DNA from: Ichthyophthirius multifiliis
Taxonomy: Eukaryota; Ciliophora; Oligohymenophorea; Hymenostomatida
Direction: 5' to 3'
NCBI RefSeq assembly: GCF_000220395.1
Contig: NW_004085884.1
Coordinates: forward strand, 1-64,000
DNA length: 64,000 nucleotides
This document shows, one piece after another, positions 40,584 through 54,608 of this stretch. A program made the position numbers and the translations under genes. The notes beneath the pieces were generated by a model that made no database searches, was not told the DNA's origin, and saw only the letters and a program-made list of their open reading frames with translations. The stretch's first letter is position 1, and each line of letters opens with the position of its first letter.

Positions 40584-41505
40584 TCATTAAATTTCAATTT
40601 AAATTTATTCGTTTATAACATTTAATATAATAAAATCACCATTTTTTACTTAATTTTATCCCTGAATCCAACTTTTAATTAACTCTGAAATTTGGTCTAT
40701 TTTTGCCCATTCTTTAAAATTAGAATTAGGCATGGCTTATCTGTTTCTGGTGTGTCAATAATTTTACTTTATTTTTTATATTTTATTATATAAAAAAATA
40801 AATAATAATATATATTATACGGAAGCAAAGTAATAACTTTACTATTTTCAGGTAATTCTTTACAATTAGCCTTTTTTTAAAAATAATAATAATAGTTGTT
40901 TCTTTTAAAAATAATTGTAAATACTAAACTTTTAGCTATTAAATTAACACTATTTTTACAAAGTAAATAAGCAATATTATTAATATCATAGTTATTTTAA
41001 ATTGAAGAAAAAGCACTAGTAAATAAAATTATACCATTTGTATCAATAAAATAAGTTGATAAATAAGCAGCTTTTTTTTTTTTTTTTTCGAAAATACATT
41101 AAAGAAATAAATACCAAGTATTGACGGTAAAGTACTTGCGAAATTCATTTTTTCATAAATTTATAATATATTCTCATTTTTAATTGAGGTTCCATCCCAA
41201 GCACCTGCTACACATATAATAGATTAAACTTTATTATCTCCAATTATTTAATTAATTTATTATTTTAATTTTAATAAATGTTCATTATTATTATATTGCT
41301 AATGGTCTAAAATTATATTTTATTATGCTTATGCATTTTCTGTAAACGAAATATTTATTGTTTGATAATTTTCATTTAAGACATTTATTAGTCCCCTTCC
41401 TTTGTAATTTTATAAGTTTTATTTTTTTTATTTAAAAAAAGCAAAAAATTAAATACCTAAATTTCCACTTCCTCCTATTATAATAATAGATTTTTTAGAA
41501 TTCAT
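40584..41505 (-). CDS. QDPR: Quinoid dihydropteridine reductase
   Basis: Short-chain dehydrogenase that recycles quinonoid dihydrobiopterin to tetrahydrobiopterin with NADH. ATG 41503-41505 opens SKKSIIIIGGSGNLGRGLIN, the dinucleotide-binding glycine motif. Then come SIICVAGAWDGTSIKNENIL (matches the family's CVAGGWAGG), KAAYLSTYFI, and IAYLLCKNSVNLIAKSL, whose Y-x-x-x-K pair is the SDR catalytic motif. VITLLPYNINTPETDKQAMP and the EWAKIDQISELIKSW helix close the fold as in QDPR (LPVTLDTPMNR...MP). TGA 40584-40586. Three short introns (near 40765-40820, 40885-40925 and 41060-41110). About 245 residues, normal for the family. Ciliates also use biopterin-related cofactors, so the enzyme is plausible. 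Confidence 0.88.
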
Positions 41506-41822
41506 ATTTATTTTAGTTTTAATAAAAAAATAATTTTAATTGAAGCTCTAAATTAAAAATATTTATTATTTAATATTTTTTCTATAAAAAAAATTAATTG
41601 CTTTTTTTATTCTTATGTTTATATTATTTAATTTTTTTATAAATAATAATATATATATATATAAAATAATTATCTTTAAAATTATATATTATAATAAATA
41701 TTATAAATTCTTTTTTATTTTTAATAATAGAAAAAATTTAATAATTTTCATTTAATTATTTATAATAAAATAAATATATATTTATATCTTATTGTTAGTT
41801 TTTTTTATATTCTTATAATTTT

Positions 41823-43952
41823 TCATTAACAATCATTACTTTCATTTTATTCTTCTTGATTTTTTTGAAAAGTATTTGATTTTTTATCTATTGTATTTTT
41901 ATTATTAAATCCTACTAAATTAATTTTATTTTATTTAATTTTAACATAAGATTCAACCATTTATTTTTATTCCTTTAATTTTTATAAATTATAATAGTCA
42001 AATTTAATTTTTTATTTGGAAAAAAAAAAAAATTACTTTTAAAGTTTTATTTAAAATATTTTCTCTTAAATATATAAAAATTTAATTTAATAATCCAAGT
42101 ATATTATTTTCTTAATAAATTTTTTTATATTCTTAAATGTTACCTTTATTAATTCCTAAAACCTTTATTTATATTTATTTTAATTAAAGTAAAACAAAAA
42201 ACAACCAATTCTATTTTTGATAAAATATTAATTCCCCAAATATAAGATTGTTTTTATTTAAGAATTGCTTAATCAGCTTTTTATTTAATTAATTAATATT
42301 TATTAGAAAAACAGGTATCTATTGTGTTTTGCTTTTTATGATTATGCAATTCATTTTCAATATTTTTTAGTTATTAAAATTAAATTTATAATTTATTGTT
42401 TTCTTCTTTTAATTATTGTATTTTTTATTCATTATTTTATATTAAATAAATTATAGATTAATAATTATTTTCTTTATTTAAATATTTATTTGAAATATCA
42501 TCAATATCATTAATTCCCTTTATAAAAATAAAATAAAATGGATAATTTAATTATAATTGAATTATTATACTGTAGAAGACTTAATTTATTGATAAGAATA
42601 CTAATATTTTTGATACTAAATCATCAGTTATTTTATTTTTTATTTTAGACATGCTTTAAGAAACTTATTTACAAAATATATTTATCTAATTTTATTCTTA
42701 AAAAAGAAATATTGTATAATATATAAAAATTAAAAATACAATAGTCATTTTATTTATTTCGTCTTATGTTTGTTCTGCAAGTTAAATTTATCTAATTTAT
42801 CTTTATTCACTATTTATTTTATAATAAATTAATAAATAAATAACAAAAATTATTTACTGATTTTTTTATTAATTAATAAATTTAACTTGTTCTTTTTCAA
42901 GTATATCTTAATCATTTTTTCTTTATTATTATTGATTTTTAACAGACTTTTATTTAAAAAGAAATAAAGAATATATCATTTTATATTATTTTTTTTACTT
43001 TTTATATATTTTTTATCGCTAACTTAGACTATTCTTATTCTTGTTTATTTTTAAAATCGTTTTATTAAAGGAATTATAATAATTATTAATTTTATACTAA
43101 TTTTTTTTATTATTTATTTTAACTCTTATGTAAATATATTTATATATCGCCCTTTTTTTTATTAAAAAAAATTGAAGATTAAAATAACATATATGGATAC
43201 TTTCATTCTTTATATTATATGTAAATATGACTTTTTAAGTTATTCGCTTTCATTTTATTTTTATTATACTTATTCTAATTAAATATTTAAATTTTGCTAA
43301 ACCTATATTTAAAAAATATATTAATATTTTTATAATAATCCAATAATCAAAAGTAAAAAAAACTTAATATAAATTTGATAATTGATTATGCATTAAGTTT
43401 TCTTTAATACTCAATTACTAATTTTATTTCTTTTTAAAAAAATAAACAAATAAATTAATGAATATATTATGAGATAATAAACTTATATAAATTCGATATT
43501 TTATTATTATTCTTAACATTTTATTTTTAAATAATCTATTTATTTTCTTAATTATTTTAAACATTTAGTGATTCTGTTTAAATCCAATTACTAAAATTAT
43601 TTTTATTTATTTTTTATTTATTTTTTTAAAAAAAGACGTCTGTATCTATTTTTTGTAATTCAAGTAAATTTGTATTTTTTCCAAGAAAATCTTATACATT
43701 TCTAGATCTTTTTTTTTTGTTTTTTTAATTTATTTTAACTAATTATTAATTATATAACTTATAATATTTTTTAAGTTTTTTTTCTTCTTATTTTTATATT
43801 GATGGTAATGAAACCTTTGATAAAATACGTGAAGTTTTTAATTATGAAATTTCTTTAAATTTATTATTATTTAAAGATTAGTTTTAATCAAATCCAATAA
43901 TATTTTATTCACTATTATTATCATTATTATGTAAAGATCTAACTTTTCTCAT
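41823..43952 (-). CDS. Coiled-coil protein, unrecognised
   Basis: From ATG 43950-43952 the frame reads RKVRSLHNNDNNSEQNIIGF and EISQLKTSRILSKVSLPSI, then a long K/E/Q/N-rich coiled coil (YKLYNQQLVKINQKNKKK, LGKNTNLLELQKIDTD and on) until a final EEQNESNDCQ at TGA 41823-41825. Several introns of 40-70 nt are needed (for example near 42500-42560 and 42650-42720) and I did not fix all of them. About 600 residues. The composition and heptad spacing suggest a structural protein of cytoskeleton or cilium, but no domain is recognised. Confidence 0.55.
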
Positions 43953-44099
43953 TATTGTAATTTAATAAAATTTATTATATTTTATATATATAAGTATACA
44001 AAAAAAAAATTAAATATTTTTAAACAATACAAAAATTAAGTAAAATTAAATTTAAACAAAATAGTTTTTATAATATATAAACAAATCAAATAAAAATCT

Positions 44100-45442
44100 T
44101 CATTTTTAAATTAACTTTTTTAAGATAATCTCATGAATATATTTCTCATATTTTTTATTCTTATTGTCATCTAAATACTTAATAATATTTTTAATATTTT
44201 ATAAAATTTCTATTATTTAATATGACATTTCTATATAAAATTCCAAAATTAACTTTTCTTCAAATCGAAAATAAATACAATTTCTTTCATTATAATCTAG
44301 CTAATCACTATCTAATAATTATTTATCTTTTAAAGAAGAACAATTATACTAAAAAATAGTATTGACGCATATTTAGCTAATTTTTTCCCACATTAAAATT
44401 TCATTCTAAATATTCAAAGGAGGAGTTTTTTTAGGCAAATAAAATTCCTATTAAGGTTAGATTTTTTAATGAATATTCCATAATAAATCTAATAATTTGG
44501 AGTCTTCTAAAATTAAAAATCTAATCAAACCCATAAATTCTAAATTTATATCACTATCTTAATTAATAGTAATTCTTTGTATTATTTAAGACGGGAAATT
44601 TTAGCCTAGCATTTTTTTTTCTCTCGTTTTCATTAATATTATATTAAATACATATAGGTATTTTATTATATAATGCATTATCTAAATTTAGAAACCCATA
44701 ATTCAAAAAGAACCTAGAATTGCATTTATTACCATATGAAAAATATATTTATTCGTTTTCTTGTATATCCATTAGTGCCTTTATGGTAAAAAATTCGTTT
44801 TTTTAATCATATTCCCATTCAGTTTGTTGTTAATTATTTTTATGGTTCATCATATCAGCTAATGGAATCAAAGATATGTTTTTTTAAAAATCTATTTTTA
44901 TATCAAATACTCTAGATGATACAATAACTCTGGCTTTAGTAAAATCCTCTAAAGTAAATTATGGTATTAAATCTTTTATTTTTTCATAGTCGTGTTATAT
45001 ATCTTATATTCTTTCGTTTATTTAGTTTAATAAAGGAGATCCTTTTAATAATTCTAATTCTTTTTCTTTAAAAAATATTGGAAAGTTTTCCAAATTTTCA
45101 GGCAATAGGTCTATATATGGAAACCAAAAAGAATCATTTTTCAATTGTTTTTCTTTTAACAAAAATATTGATAAGTAAGTATGTTATGGAGATAATAAAT
45201 TAGTTTCTTAAGTTATTTAAAATTTTTCTTTTGCTAAATCAGATGTTATAATTGTTTTTAAAGGAACTTATATTATTATTGAATCTTTTTTAAATTATTA
45301 TATTGAAATTATGCCTTTATTATTTTTTTCAAACTGAATTATTTTTAGACCATTAAATTAACCTCCATTATTTAAAATCCAATTAACTAAATTATCTTAT
45401 TCTTTAATTTAAAAATAAAATAAATAATAAAAACTTTATCAT
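44100..45442 (-). CDS. SET-domain protein lysine methyltransferase (SETD3/6, Rubisco-LSMT-like class)
   Basis: SAM-dependent lysine (or histidine) methyltransferase with a split SET fold and a C-terminal Rubisco-LSMT substrate-binding domain. Visible motifs: LVNWILNNGGQFNGLKIIQF, NKGIISIQQFKKDSIIIQVP, LSIFLLKEKQLKNDSFWFPY, ARVIVSSRVFDI, then the catalytic ISLIPLADMMNHKNN and QIYFSYGNKCNSRFFLNYGF (NHxxx...YGxxxN...NYGF). The second domain runs DSDINLEFMGLIRFLIL to QKIQPQQEF, ending at TGA 44100-44102. Between the two the frame slips by one at an A9 run (plus-strand T9, 44612-44620); without it the protein would stop early. The start near 45442 is also out of frame with the SET exon, so the N-terminus is provisional. 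About 440 residues. Confidence 0.8.
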
Positions 45443-46599
45443 ATATAATAATTTTAAATAAATATAATTAATTATAAAAAGTACTATTTAATTACTTTTT
45501 AATTATTATTATTATTCATATTTATTCAATTTTTTTTATTAAATATATGTTAAATGTATAAAATTATTTATGAATTAAAAAAATAATTAAATAATTTTTT
45601 ATTAAATATAAAATTATAGTTTATATTTTATATGTCTACATTTCTTAAATCTGTTTATTAAATTAATTTAAGATTAAAAAAATAAAGTAGGATTAAAATT
45701 TAATAAATTAAATAAATAGATGTTTGATATGTTTATTTATAGCTTTCTTAATTATTCATGTTAGAAATATTATTTTTTTCTTAAATATTTGAACTTAGTT
45801 AATATTATATTTTTTTAAATATAAATAATTTAAAAATTTTAATATTTATTAAATTATATAATATAAAAGAAAATAAAATTATATAAATAATAATTGATAT
45901 TTAGAATTATTTTTTAAAGATAAATAATTATTATTAAAATTATATTATTTATATTTATTAATTATATGATTGTTACAAATGCTATATTTTAAGGTTATAA
46001 ATAATTTTTTTTTTTTCATATTATATATAAAATTAAACATTAAATTAGAAATATATAATTATATAATTAACATTTTATTTAATTAAATTTTTGTTTAATT
46101 AAATTTTCATTTAATAATATTTTTATTTGGATAATTTATAAAATATTTGAAAGTATATATTTTTATTTTTTTTAAATAATTTAGATAATAATACAAATAA
46201 TTCTAAAAACAAACACAAATAAATAATTTTTACAATAAATATAAAGTTAAATAGAAATTATTTTATTATTTATTTAATTTTATAATACATATTAATATTT
46301 TATATAATTTTATATTATTAAAAAAATCTATATTCACATTTAATGAAATAATATTATTTATAATTTATTTTTTATTAAATCTTATCGTATATATCTTTTT
46401 TTTATATAAGATATAATTAAATATCATAAATTAAAAATAAAAATCTAATATACAAACAAATATAATAATTTTTATATTTATAATAAATAAACTAAAATAA
46501 AATTATAATAGACTCATATTATATAAATATCAATTAATAATATCCAAATAAAAATTATAATAATAATAAAAAACAAAATACTTAAAAAAATAAAATAAA
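45443..46599. other. Divergent A+T-rich intergenic region
   Basis: About 1.15 kb between the divergent starts of the SET gene and the giant gene. No credible coding frame or RNA gene; a promoter region by position. Confidence 0.55.
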
Positions 46600-49500
46600 A
46601 TGTCTTTATAAACTCAATAATTTGAATAATATTTACTTTCTGAAAACAAACAAGAATTTCTCAAATCCTTAATCCCTGATACCTACGAAGATTTATACTT
46701 CCGAATAATGCATTCTTTAAATACTAAATAACTACTCGATAGCAATGACTAATAATTGATTGAAAAGATTAAATAGAAATACTAAGAAGGAGTAAAAGAA
46801 AGCACTAAACTTCACAAGTTAGAATTTATAAATTAATTAAGAATATTAGACTCACCTTAAACTACCTAAGACCAAAAAATATAGGCTTTAAAACAACTTT
46901 AACTATATTTAGAAATCGAGGAAGATTAGAATTATGAATTAAATCCTAATTAAGTAAATAAAATGAACGAAAACGATTCTTTAAGCAAACAATAGTATGA
47001 AAGTGTTTTTGATAACAGAATAATTAACTTTAATAATTTTCTAGAAACTTGTTACGGAAATCTTAATAATTTATAAAAAATAAAGCCTAATTTCCTATTA
47101 CGGTTAGATGTATAAAAGCTACTTAATAATTCCTAAAAAAATGAAGAATATGTATAAATACTTAAATATTATTTAGAAAATATTCCCTGTCTTCACCAAA
47201 TTAATAACATAGTCCAAATTTACAAAGCAATTATCGAAAATCAAAATAAAAAGGATACTCCTTATATACTTAATTATGATAAATTAAGTTTATAATAATT
47301 AGAAGAAATAGGTAAATAAATGAAAGATGTAGTTCTTAATTAAACTGAGTTTTACTCTTCTTAATATAAGAAATTATTCTCAATACATACATAGAAGCTT
47401 GATAATTTTTAAGATTTAGACTTGAAATAAAAAAAGAAAAAAAAGATGTACTTTCTAAAGCTTATGATTGGTGTAAAAAAAACCTTCCTTTATATATGAG
47501 TTCATTTAAAGATTAAATTTTATATGAAATTCTTGTTTTAAGTTGTGATTTATAAGATTATAATTAATAACTTTTTATTGAATTCTTATAAAATCCTCCA
47601 TAAATTAAATAGTAAAATAATTTTATATAAATATATATATTTTTTTTTATTTAAATAATTTAAATAGTCCTTGCACAAATCAATAATAGAAATTATATGA
47701 TAATAGAAAATATGATTATCGTTCTTTTTAAGATATACATTGCTTAAATATAAGTAAATGGCCTTCTTAAATAAAATTAATAACCGAATATTTAAGATTT
47801 TACTTTAAAAATGCTAAAAATGCCAAAGACTATGAAAAATATATAGCTGAATCTACCCTAAACGAAATTTTCTACACTGTGAAAATATAAAATGGAGAAA
47901 CAGATTATATTTAAAAAGCTAAAGATCTATTAGGCGAAGATCGCATTTAAAATCTAATTAACGAACGCTCAATTTTTATAAGAAATAAAAATTATTATTT
48001 TTCTTAAAATGAGAAGGTTGAGTTATTTGTAGAAACGAAAAACATTTAAAATTTAAATGTTAAATTATTTGAAATACGAACAGAAAATTACTATATTAAA
48101 AAAAAAGCTGCTTTTGATAATTTAATATCTTTAGATGGATTAATTCCTTTAGATTAATAATAATATAATTATAAAGATTAACCTCATTTAAAAATTTTAA
48201 GAACTTTTAACTTCGAGAAATTATAATAGGCTAAAAGAGGTATTTTTATAGTTGAATTTATTGGAAATTCTATTTCTTCACGTGCTGTTATTAATAAAGG
48301 TATATATTTTTTAAAAAAATATTTTTAAAAAATATTTTTTTAAAATTAGGATTTTTAAGTTATCTTGAAAATAATACAATTGCTGGAAAAAAATTAACTT
48401 TAATTGATGAAAATTAAAATATATGTAAACCTTAATAAAACAAAAGAACAGGATTATGGTATGGAGATAGATTCCATGAAGCAAACGAAAATGGATAAGT
48501 AATGATTCCTTATAAATCATAAGCTTAATCATGTCAATTAATTCTAGTTCATGAAGATTATGCTGAATTAATTTAAAATTTCTATATTTAAAGTGAGGAA
48601 TATGCATTTAAATGTACCTATATGTATAACCAAGAATAGTTTTTACAAGGAAATAAAGCTATAATATCAATTTAACCAGTCTTAGAAATAAATAACGTGG
48701 TATGCAATCCTGAAATAATCGAAGAATAAATCGTAAAAGTACATGTTTTAAATTATTAAAATATCCCAAATACATTCGAATTCAAAGACATAAAATTTGA
48801 CCATAAGAAATAATTAGAAATAAGTTTCCCTGTATAATCAATATTGAAAAGTGTAAAAATCGAATGTGAGGGAATCATTACAAAAATGGATTAAAAAAAA
48901 TAAAAAGTTTAAAATTCTAAAGAAATCACTTTCGAATTACACTAAGATCCTGAAAATTAACTATTTAATTCATATTTAAAAAATACAGAAAAACAAGGCT
49001 ATATAGTTTAAATTTTGGGTAAATCTGGATAAGGAATTCCTTAATTACCTATCGAAGTTTCACTTTAACATCAAAGAATTAATAATTAAGATTTTAAATA
49101 AATCTTATAAACAGATGATAATGGAAACATTGTTTTAGGGCTTTTGGATAATATATAATCTTTGTAAATTAAAAGCTTATGTTTTTCGGATCAAGATAAT
49201 ATTTAATTAGAAATGAAATGGAATTTATGCACTAATGGTATTAGATTAGAGTTCCCATAAACTATTATTGTTATTGAAGGTGAAACTATTTAATTACCTG
49301 TTTCTAATATTTAATTGAATAAGTAGAATTTCTGTTTTTATTCTGGAGAATTAAATACTTATCCGGAAATCGTATATTAAGATATGTATGATTGCTTAAA
49401 TGTTAAAAATAATTTCCTAGAAATTAATTAACTTAAGGAAGGTAATTATATCTTGAAGATTCTCGAATATTCATAAACTATTCTCATTTAAGTTATTAAA

Positions 49501-50465
49501 GGAAAATATTGGGATAAAAATTCTAATTTTATTATTTCAGAAGGATCATTTTAATAAGTATTTATACATATATTTGTATTTATTTATTAATATATTTTTT
49601 ATACAGATTTAAAAATATTCAGATTATTGTGTAAGTATAAATGAAGTACTCTTAGTTCCTAAAACTGAATAATTGTCAGATATTATGATTAGTTTAAATA
49701 TTCCTAAATAATTGAAATAGTATTAAAAAGAACAATTGAAAGTATAAGTTTTAGCTTATAATTTTATGCCTCATAAACCTTAAGATTATGTCAATAATTT
49801 AAGATAGAGATCTTTTAAAAACTTAAATCATACATATTTAAAATAATAAAAATCTGTTTTTTTCAATAATAAATAAATCGGAGATGAAATCTGTTATGTT
49901 ATTAATCGTTAAAATGAGAAAAAATTAATTGGAAATACATTAGAAAAACCTTGTATTTTATTAAAAAAAACATTTAATTAAGAAACTGTTTTCGAAAAAG
50001 AAGAACTTAATTAAGGTGAAGATTATCAGTGTAATCCACCACTATTTTCAGCTTAAAGTGGTGGTATGTAATGTATGAGGTAATAATGTTGTTAAAAAAA
50101 TTTTAATGGTATGAATCAATATCAAATTGAAAATTGTTGTGCAATAAAAAAATAAATCTAATATGGTGAAATCGATAACTTTTTTAATTTCCTTTCTGTC
50201 CCTTCTTTCTTTGCTACAAATTTAGAAGTATTTATTATTTTTAAAATTAAATTTATTTTTTTATAAAACAAAAAAGATTAATGAAGATGGTAGTGTTATT
50301 TTAAGCGATTTCTAATGGAAAAATTATTCAACTATACAGGTTATTGTTTCTAATTTAAACGTTGCTATAAGTGATATTTTCCCTATACAGCAAGAACTTA
50401 CTCCCTTCTAAGATTTAAAACACTAATAATAATCAAAAAAAGATAAAGTATAACAAAAAAAAACA

Positions 50466-50505
<40 letters not shown>

Positions 50506-53500
50506 AGTTCTATGTAGAAACCTTTAATGCTAAAAATCTAAATAAAGGAGAATAATTGATAATATCAGCTGATAGTTAGAGTGTAATAGTAAGTACATTA
50601 GGCGAATTATTCGAATTGTAGAAATAATTATCAAAAGCAACACGAAACACTGATTCTTATAATGGAAGAGAATATGGCTTTTGGTCTTTCGTAAAAGATT
50701 GGCATTAATTAAACTCAAATCAAAAATTGTAAAAATACAATGAATTTTCATGTCATGAGTTAAATTTATTCCTTTATTTTAAGGACAATGAATTTTTCTA
50801 AAAAGTAGTTTAACCATTTTTAATTAATAAAATGTAAAAAACATTCCTTGACTACTTTTTATTAAATGACCTTAATGAAATTTTCAAATACTCTTCTCCA
50901 GAAAAAACATAGGAATTAAATATTCTTGAATAGTGTTTATTATTATTATCTTTAGTGTAAAATAATCATATTTAAAGTGCATAAATACTCTTAATTTCTC
51001 TCAAAAACAAATTCTAATCAAAATCTTTAACATAAAAAAACACTGAATTATAAAAAAAACTTTATTTAACAATTATCTAATGCCAATAATAAAATTAAAA
51101 CCTCGAATAAGATTATTAAAAAGTATAATTATTTTCCAGTTAATAAAATTGCTTTGCTATAGCTAATGAAAAAATGATTAATTATTCGTAAAAAACTTAA
51201 AATAAATAAATGGAACCATTAAAAGCGAGTGATATGATGAGTATGAATATGGGTATTTAATAAAAAATGTAAATGAAATCGGATATGCATATGGAATAGG
51301 AAGAATAAGAAGGATAATGTCTTTCTGATTCCAATGATTATGAGGATTATGATGATTATGATGATGGTGATGGTGATGGTGATGAATATTATTAATCAAA
51401 ATTAATATAATAACGAAAATAATACAAAGTAGGGTATTAGAAACTCGAGAAGACAATTGAATATATCGAAAGACATTATTATGATGACAAAAATATTGAC
51501 TAATATAAAAATTTAGTTCAAATAAATTAATTTTGGGTCGATTTTGCTTCCTATATTTTCTAAAAAAAGAGTGTTTAAAATTTCGTTTCTGAATCTTTTA
51601 TTTATGCAGTTTAGAATCATGTTGAATTATTAGCAGTAGTCTCTTTAGTTGATTTTTCGCATAAAGATTCCAATATATATAACTTGAATATTTAACCAGG
51701 AAGGAAAATCCAAATTTAGGCAAATAATAATATTGTCGTTTTCTAAAAATAAATTACTGAAAGCGCCGAAATAAATAAAGGATCAGTCAACATTATTTAA
51801 AGATTCTTTGATCCTTAAGATAGATTTGGAATAATGAAAGAAGATCCATCAGTTAAAGTAGAAAAAGACGTCGATGAGTATATTATCAATAAAGTTTATG
51901 GATGTTAGCTTATTATTAGTAATATTTCTATTACAGCATTAAATTTATCTGTTTTGTATGAAATTCCGGAAGGAGCTTTACCAATAAATGCTTTTGAATA
52001 TATAAAAACTTAAGATGTTTAATTAGAATCTTATTAAACTAAAAAACTTGAGTTTTTCTTCTATTTCCCTGAGGTGGGTGTTTTTGGTATTTATCCAAGT
52101 AATGCTTCTAGAAATGGAGTTATTTTAGCCTAAGCTAATGTTATTAATAATTTTGATGTGAAGAAAAAAAGAAGTGTTTAAAAAATGGAAAATCTTTCAG
52201 ATATTTTAAATAATGGATCAAAAAAAGATATTCTATCATTTGCTTAAAAATCTAATTTATATAATAAAGAAGAATTTAATATTTCTAAAATTATGCATAT
52301 AATCAAATAAGACAAAGTAAAAATAAATCTATTTATAATAATATAATAATATATTTTTTTAATAGAATTTCTTTTTGGAAATAATAAATATTTTGAAAAG
52401 CTAATAGCTATTTATTGAATAAGTTTGGAATTTAAGTTTCCATCATTAATATTTGGAAGGTGTCATAGAACTTTTTAAAAACCAGTAATTTATAAAATCC
52501 TTAAAATAACCCTTTAATACAATCTATTATTTAAATTCAACTTAAATAAAAATTGACTAATTTAATTAATTTGAATATCATCCTCTATTAAATTCGAGAG
52601 TACATAATTTCATGAACTAATCCAAGAGTAAAATCCAAAATAAGCAATTTAAAAGTACTTATGACAATTTTTTAAAATATTTGGCTCATATTCCTGTTTT
52701 AAATGAAGTTCATTATTTGACTTTATGCTATTATTTGATTCTTTAAGAAAGAGTGGAGGAAGCTATAAGTGTTTTCAATAGAATAGACTTTAATAAAATT
52801 TAAACTAATTAAACAGCCAGGATTTAATATGATTACTTTAATGCTTATTTAGATATCTATACAGGATTCCCCGACTTTAAAAAAGCAAGAGAAATTAGTT
52901 AATAATATGTTAATTATCCAATCATTTCTTGGAAAAATCTATTTTAGGAAATTAACAAATAACTTATAGAATATGATGGAGGTTAAATGGAAATCGAACA
53001 AGAAGAAGCTGAATAAGGATAATTAGGAAGAGTAACATATATTTATTAAATATAATATTTAAAAAAAAAAAAAATAGAATTTAAATAATAGTGATAAAGA
53101 TTAAGATATTAATATTTAAATATAAAATAAATAAATTTTAATTGAATATTAAAATGCTGAATAAGCTGAATTAAATTTCTATGAAATTGATCTTGAAATA
53201 TTATTTTCTACTTAACCCTTTATTTAAGAAAATCGTAGTAGGGAAGAATTTACATTCATAAAACCCACATTTTCATAAAGGGTATAATTTGAAAAGACAA
53301 ATAATAGGGAAGCATTGACTATTCCAATACCTGATCATTTAGTTAAGAAACATCTTCATGTTTAATTAATTACATCTAATAAAGTCATAGATACTAGTTA
53401 TTTCTCATCTTCTTTAAAAGTAAATCTTATTGAAAAATATGGATAAGTAAAAGTCCTTGATGAAAATAATAAACCCCTTTCTAAAGTATATGTAAAATGT

Positions 53501-53707
53501 TTTGCTAAGTAAAAAAATGGCGAAGAAATTTTCTATAGAGATGGGTATACTGATTTGAGAGGAAGATTTGATTATGCTTTAAGTAGTGCTAATGAAATTG
53601 AATAAGTTAATTTGTTTGCTGTTCTTATTTGTAGTGAAGAACATGGGGCTATTATTAAAACTGCTAAACCTCCTGTTACAGGTGGTAGAATGGAAAAAAC
53701 ATTATGA
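46600..53707 (+). CDS. Giant conserved protein, about 2,200 residues, function unknown
   Basis: Starts at ATG 46600 (after a purine-rich leader) and ends at TGA 53705-53707. The N-terminal ~450 residues are helical (LIPDTYEDLYFRIMHSLNTK). The middle holds beta-rich repeat-like segments (FIVEFIGNSISSRAVINKG, KSCQLILVHEDYAELI, NGNIVLGLLDNIQSLQIKS). A D/G-rich acidic loop lies near 51340-51390. The C-terminal third looks most conserved: YEIPEGALPINAFEYIKTQD, FFFYFPEVGVFGIYPSNAS, EYHPLLNSRVHNF, ARIQYDYFNAYLDIYTGFPD and DGYTDLRGRFDYALSSANE. From memory these resemble a widespread, uncharacterised family of very large eukaryotic and bacterial proteins with alpha-2-macroglobulin-like repeats; that is recollection, not proof. 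No signal peptide or membrane span at the start. Short introns near 47612-47667, 48300-48350, 49557-49605, 50450-50508, 52317-52363 and 53035-53075. A frame slip at A runs 47429-47444. Confidence 0.65.
50470..50502. repeat. (TA)n microsatellite in an intron of the giant gene
   Basis: About 16 TA units just before the acceptor of the intron ending near 50508, after which the exon resumes with FYVETFNAKNLNKGEQLIIS. Confidence 0.8.
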
Positions 53708-54608
53708 GGATATTTATTATCAAGTTTATATTTAAAATATATATAATTTTAGGTTTTATATATTTTATTTTTACCGTAAAAATTCTATAATTTTAATTTT
53801 AACTATTTTGATTTTATTTTTATTTATTTAAGATTTTAAATATATTTTTATTTTTTAATAAAATATATTTAATTTGATTTTTAATATTTGTTTTGATCTT
53901 TTTCTATTATATAAAATCCATTTTTAATTAAATTTAATTTTTAATAATATTTTTAGACATATGTGAATATATAAAAAAATTAAAATATATTATTTTTTAC
54001 TTAAAAGAATTTATATTATATGTTAAGAACTTATTCTATACTTAAATATAAATTATTATTAAGAAAAGCAAATTTCAATATTATATATTTTAATATACTC
54101 TATTATTTTTATAATTTTTACTCAATATAAATACATTATATATATATAAAAAAATACTTTTTTTTTAATAATAAGTTTAACCAAATAATATTTATAAAAC
54201 TTATATATTGTAATAGAAATATTTTATGAAATATATGAATATACTAAAATAAAAAATATATCTATAGAAGAAAATTAAGTATATTAATTATAATAAATAG
54301 TTAATCATAGTTGAAAATTCTTAGTTATAATAAATTTTAAATAATAGTTTAAAAAGAGTACATTTTTTTAAGTTAAACTATATTACTATTTTTTTGTGAG
54401 AATAAATATTTATTTTTATAATAATTTTTCCGTTACTTTTAAAATTAAACTTAAATAGATATTTTAAAGGCTTTTTTATTGTTTATTTGCAATCCTAAAA
54501 ATTAGGAAAAAAAATAAGCTTTCAATATTTTTTATAGAATAAAACATGATCTTATATTTGAAAAAAAATAATTAAAGAATTTATTTAATATTTATGAAAT
54601 ATATTTTA
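53708..54608. other. A+T-rich spacer
   Basis: About 900 bases between two plus-strand genes, almost pure A/T. A short plus frame near 54500-54600 (AFNIFYRIKHDLIFEKKQLK) looks protein-like and may be a 5' exon of the next gene. Confidence 0.45.

Noticed and set aside
51178-51456. Minus-strand ORF with a His run
   Set aside because: Antisense of the Asp/Gly acidic loop of the giant plus-strand gene.
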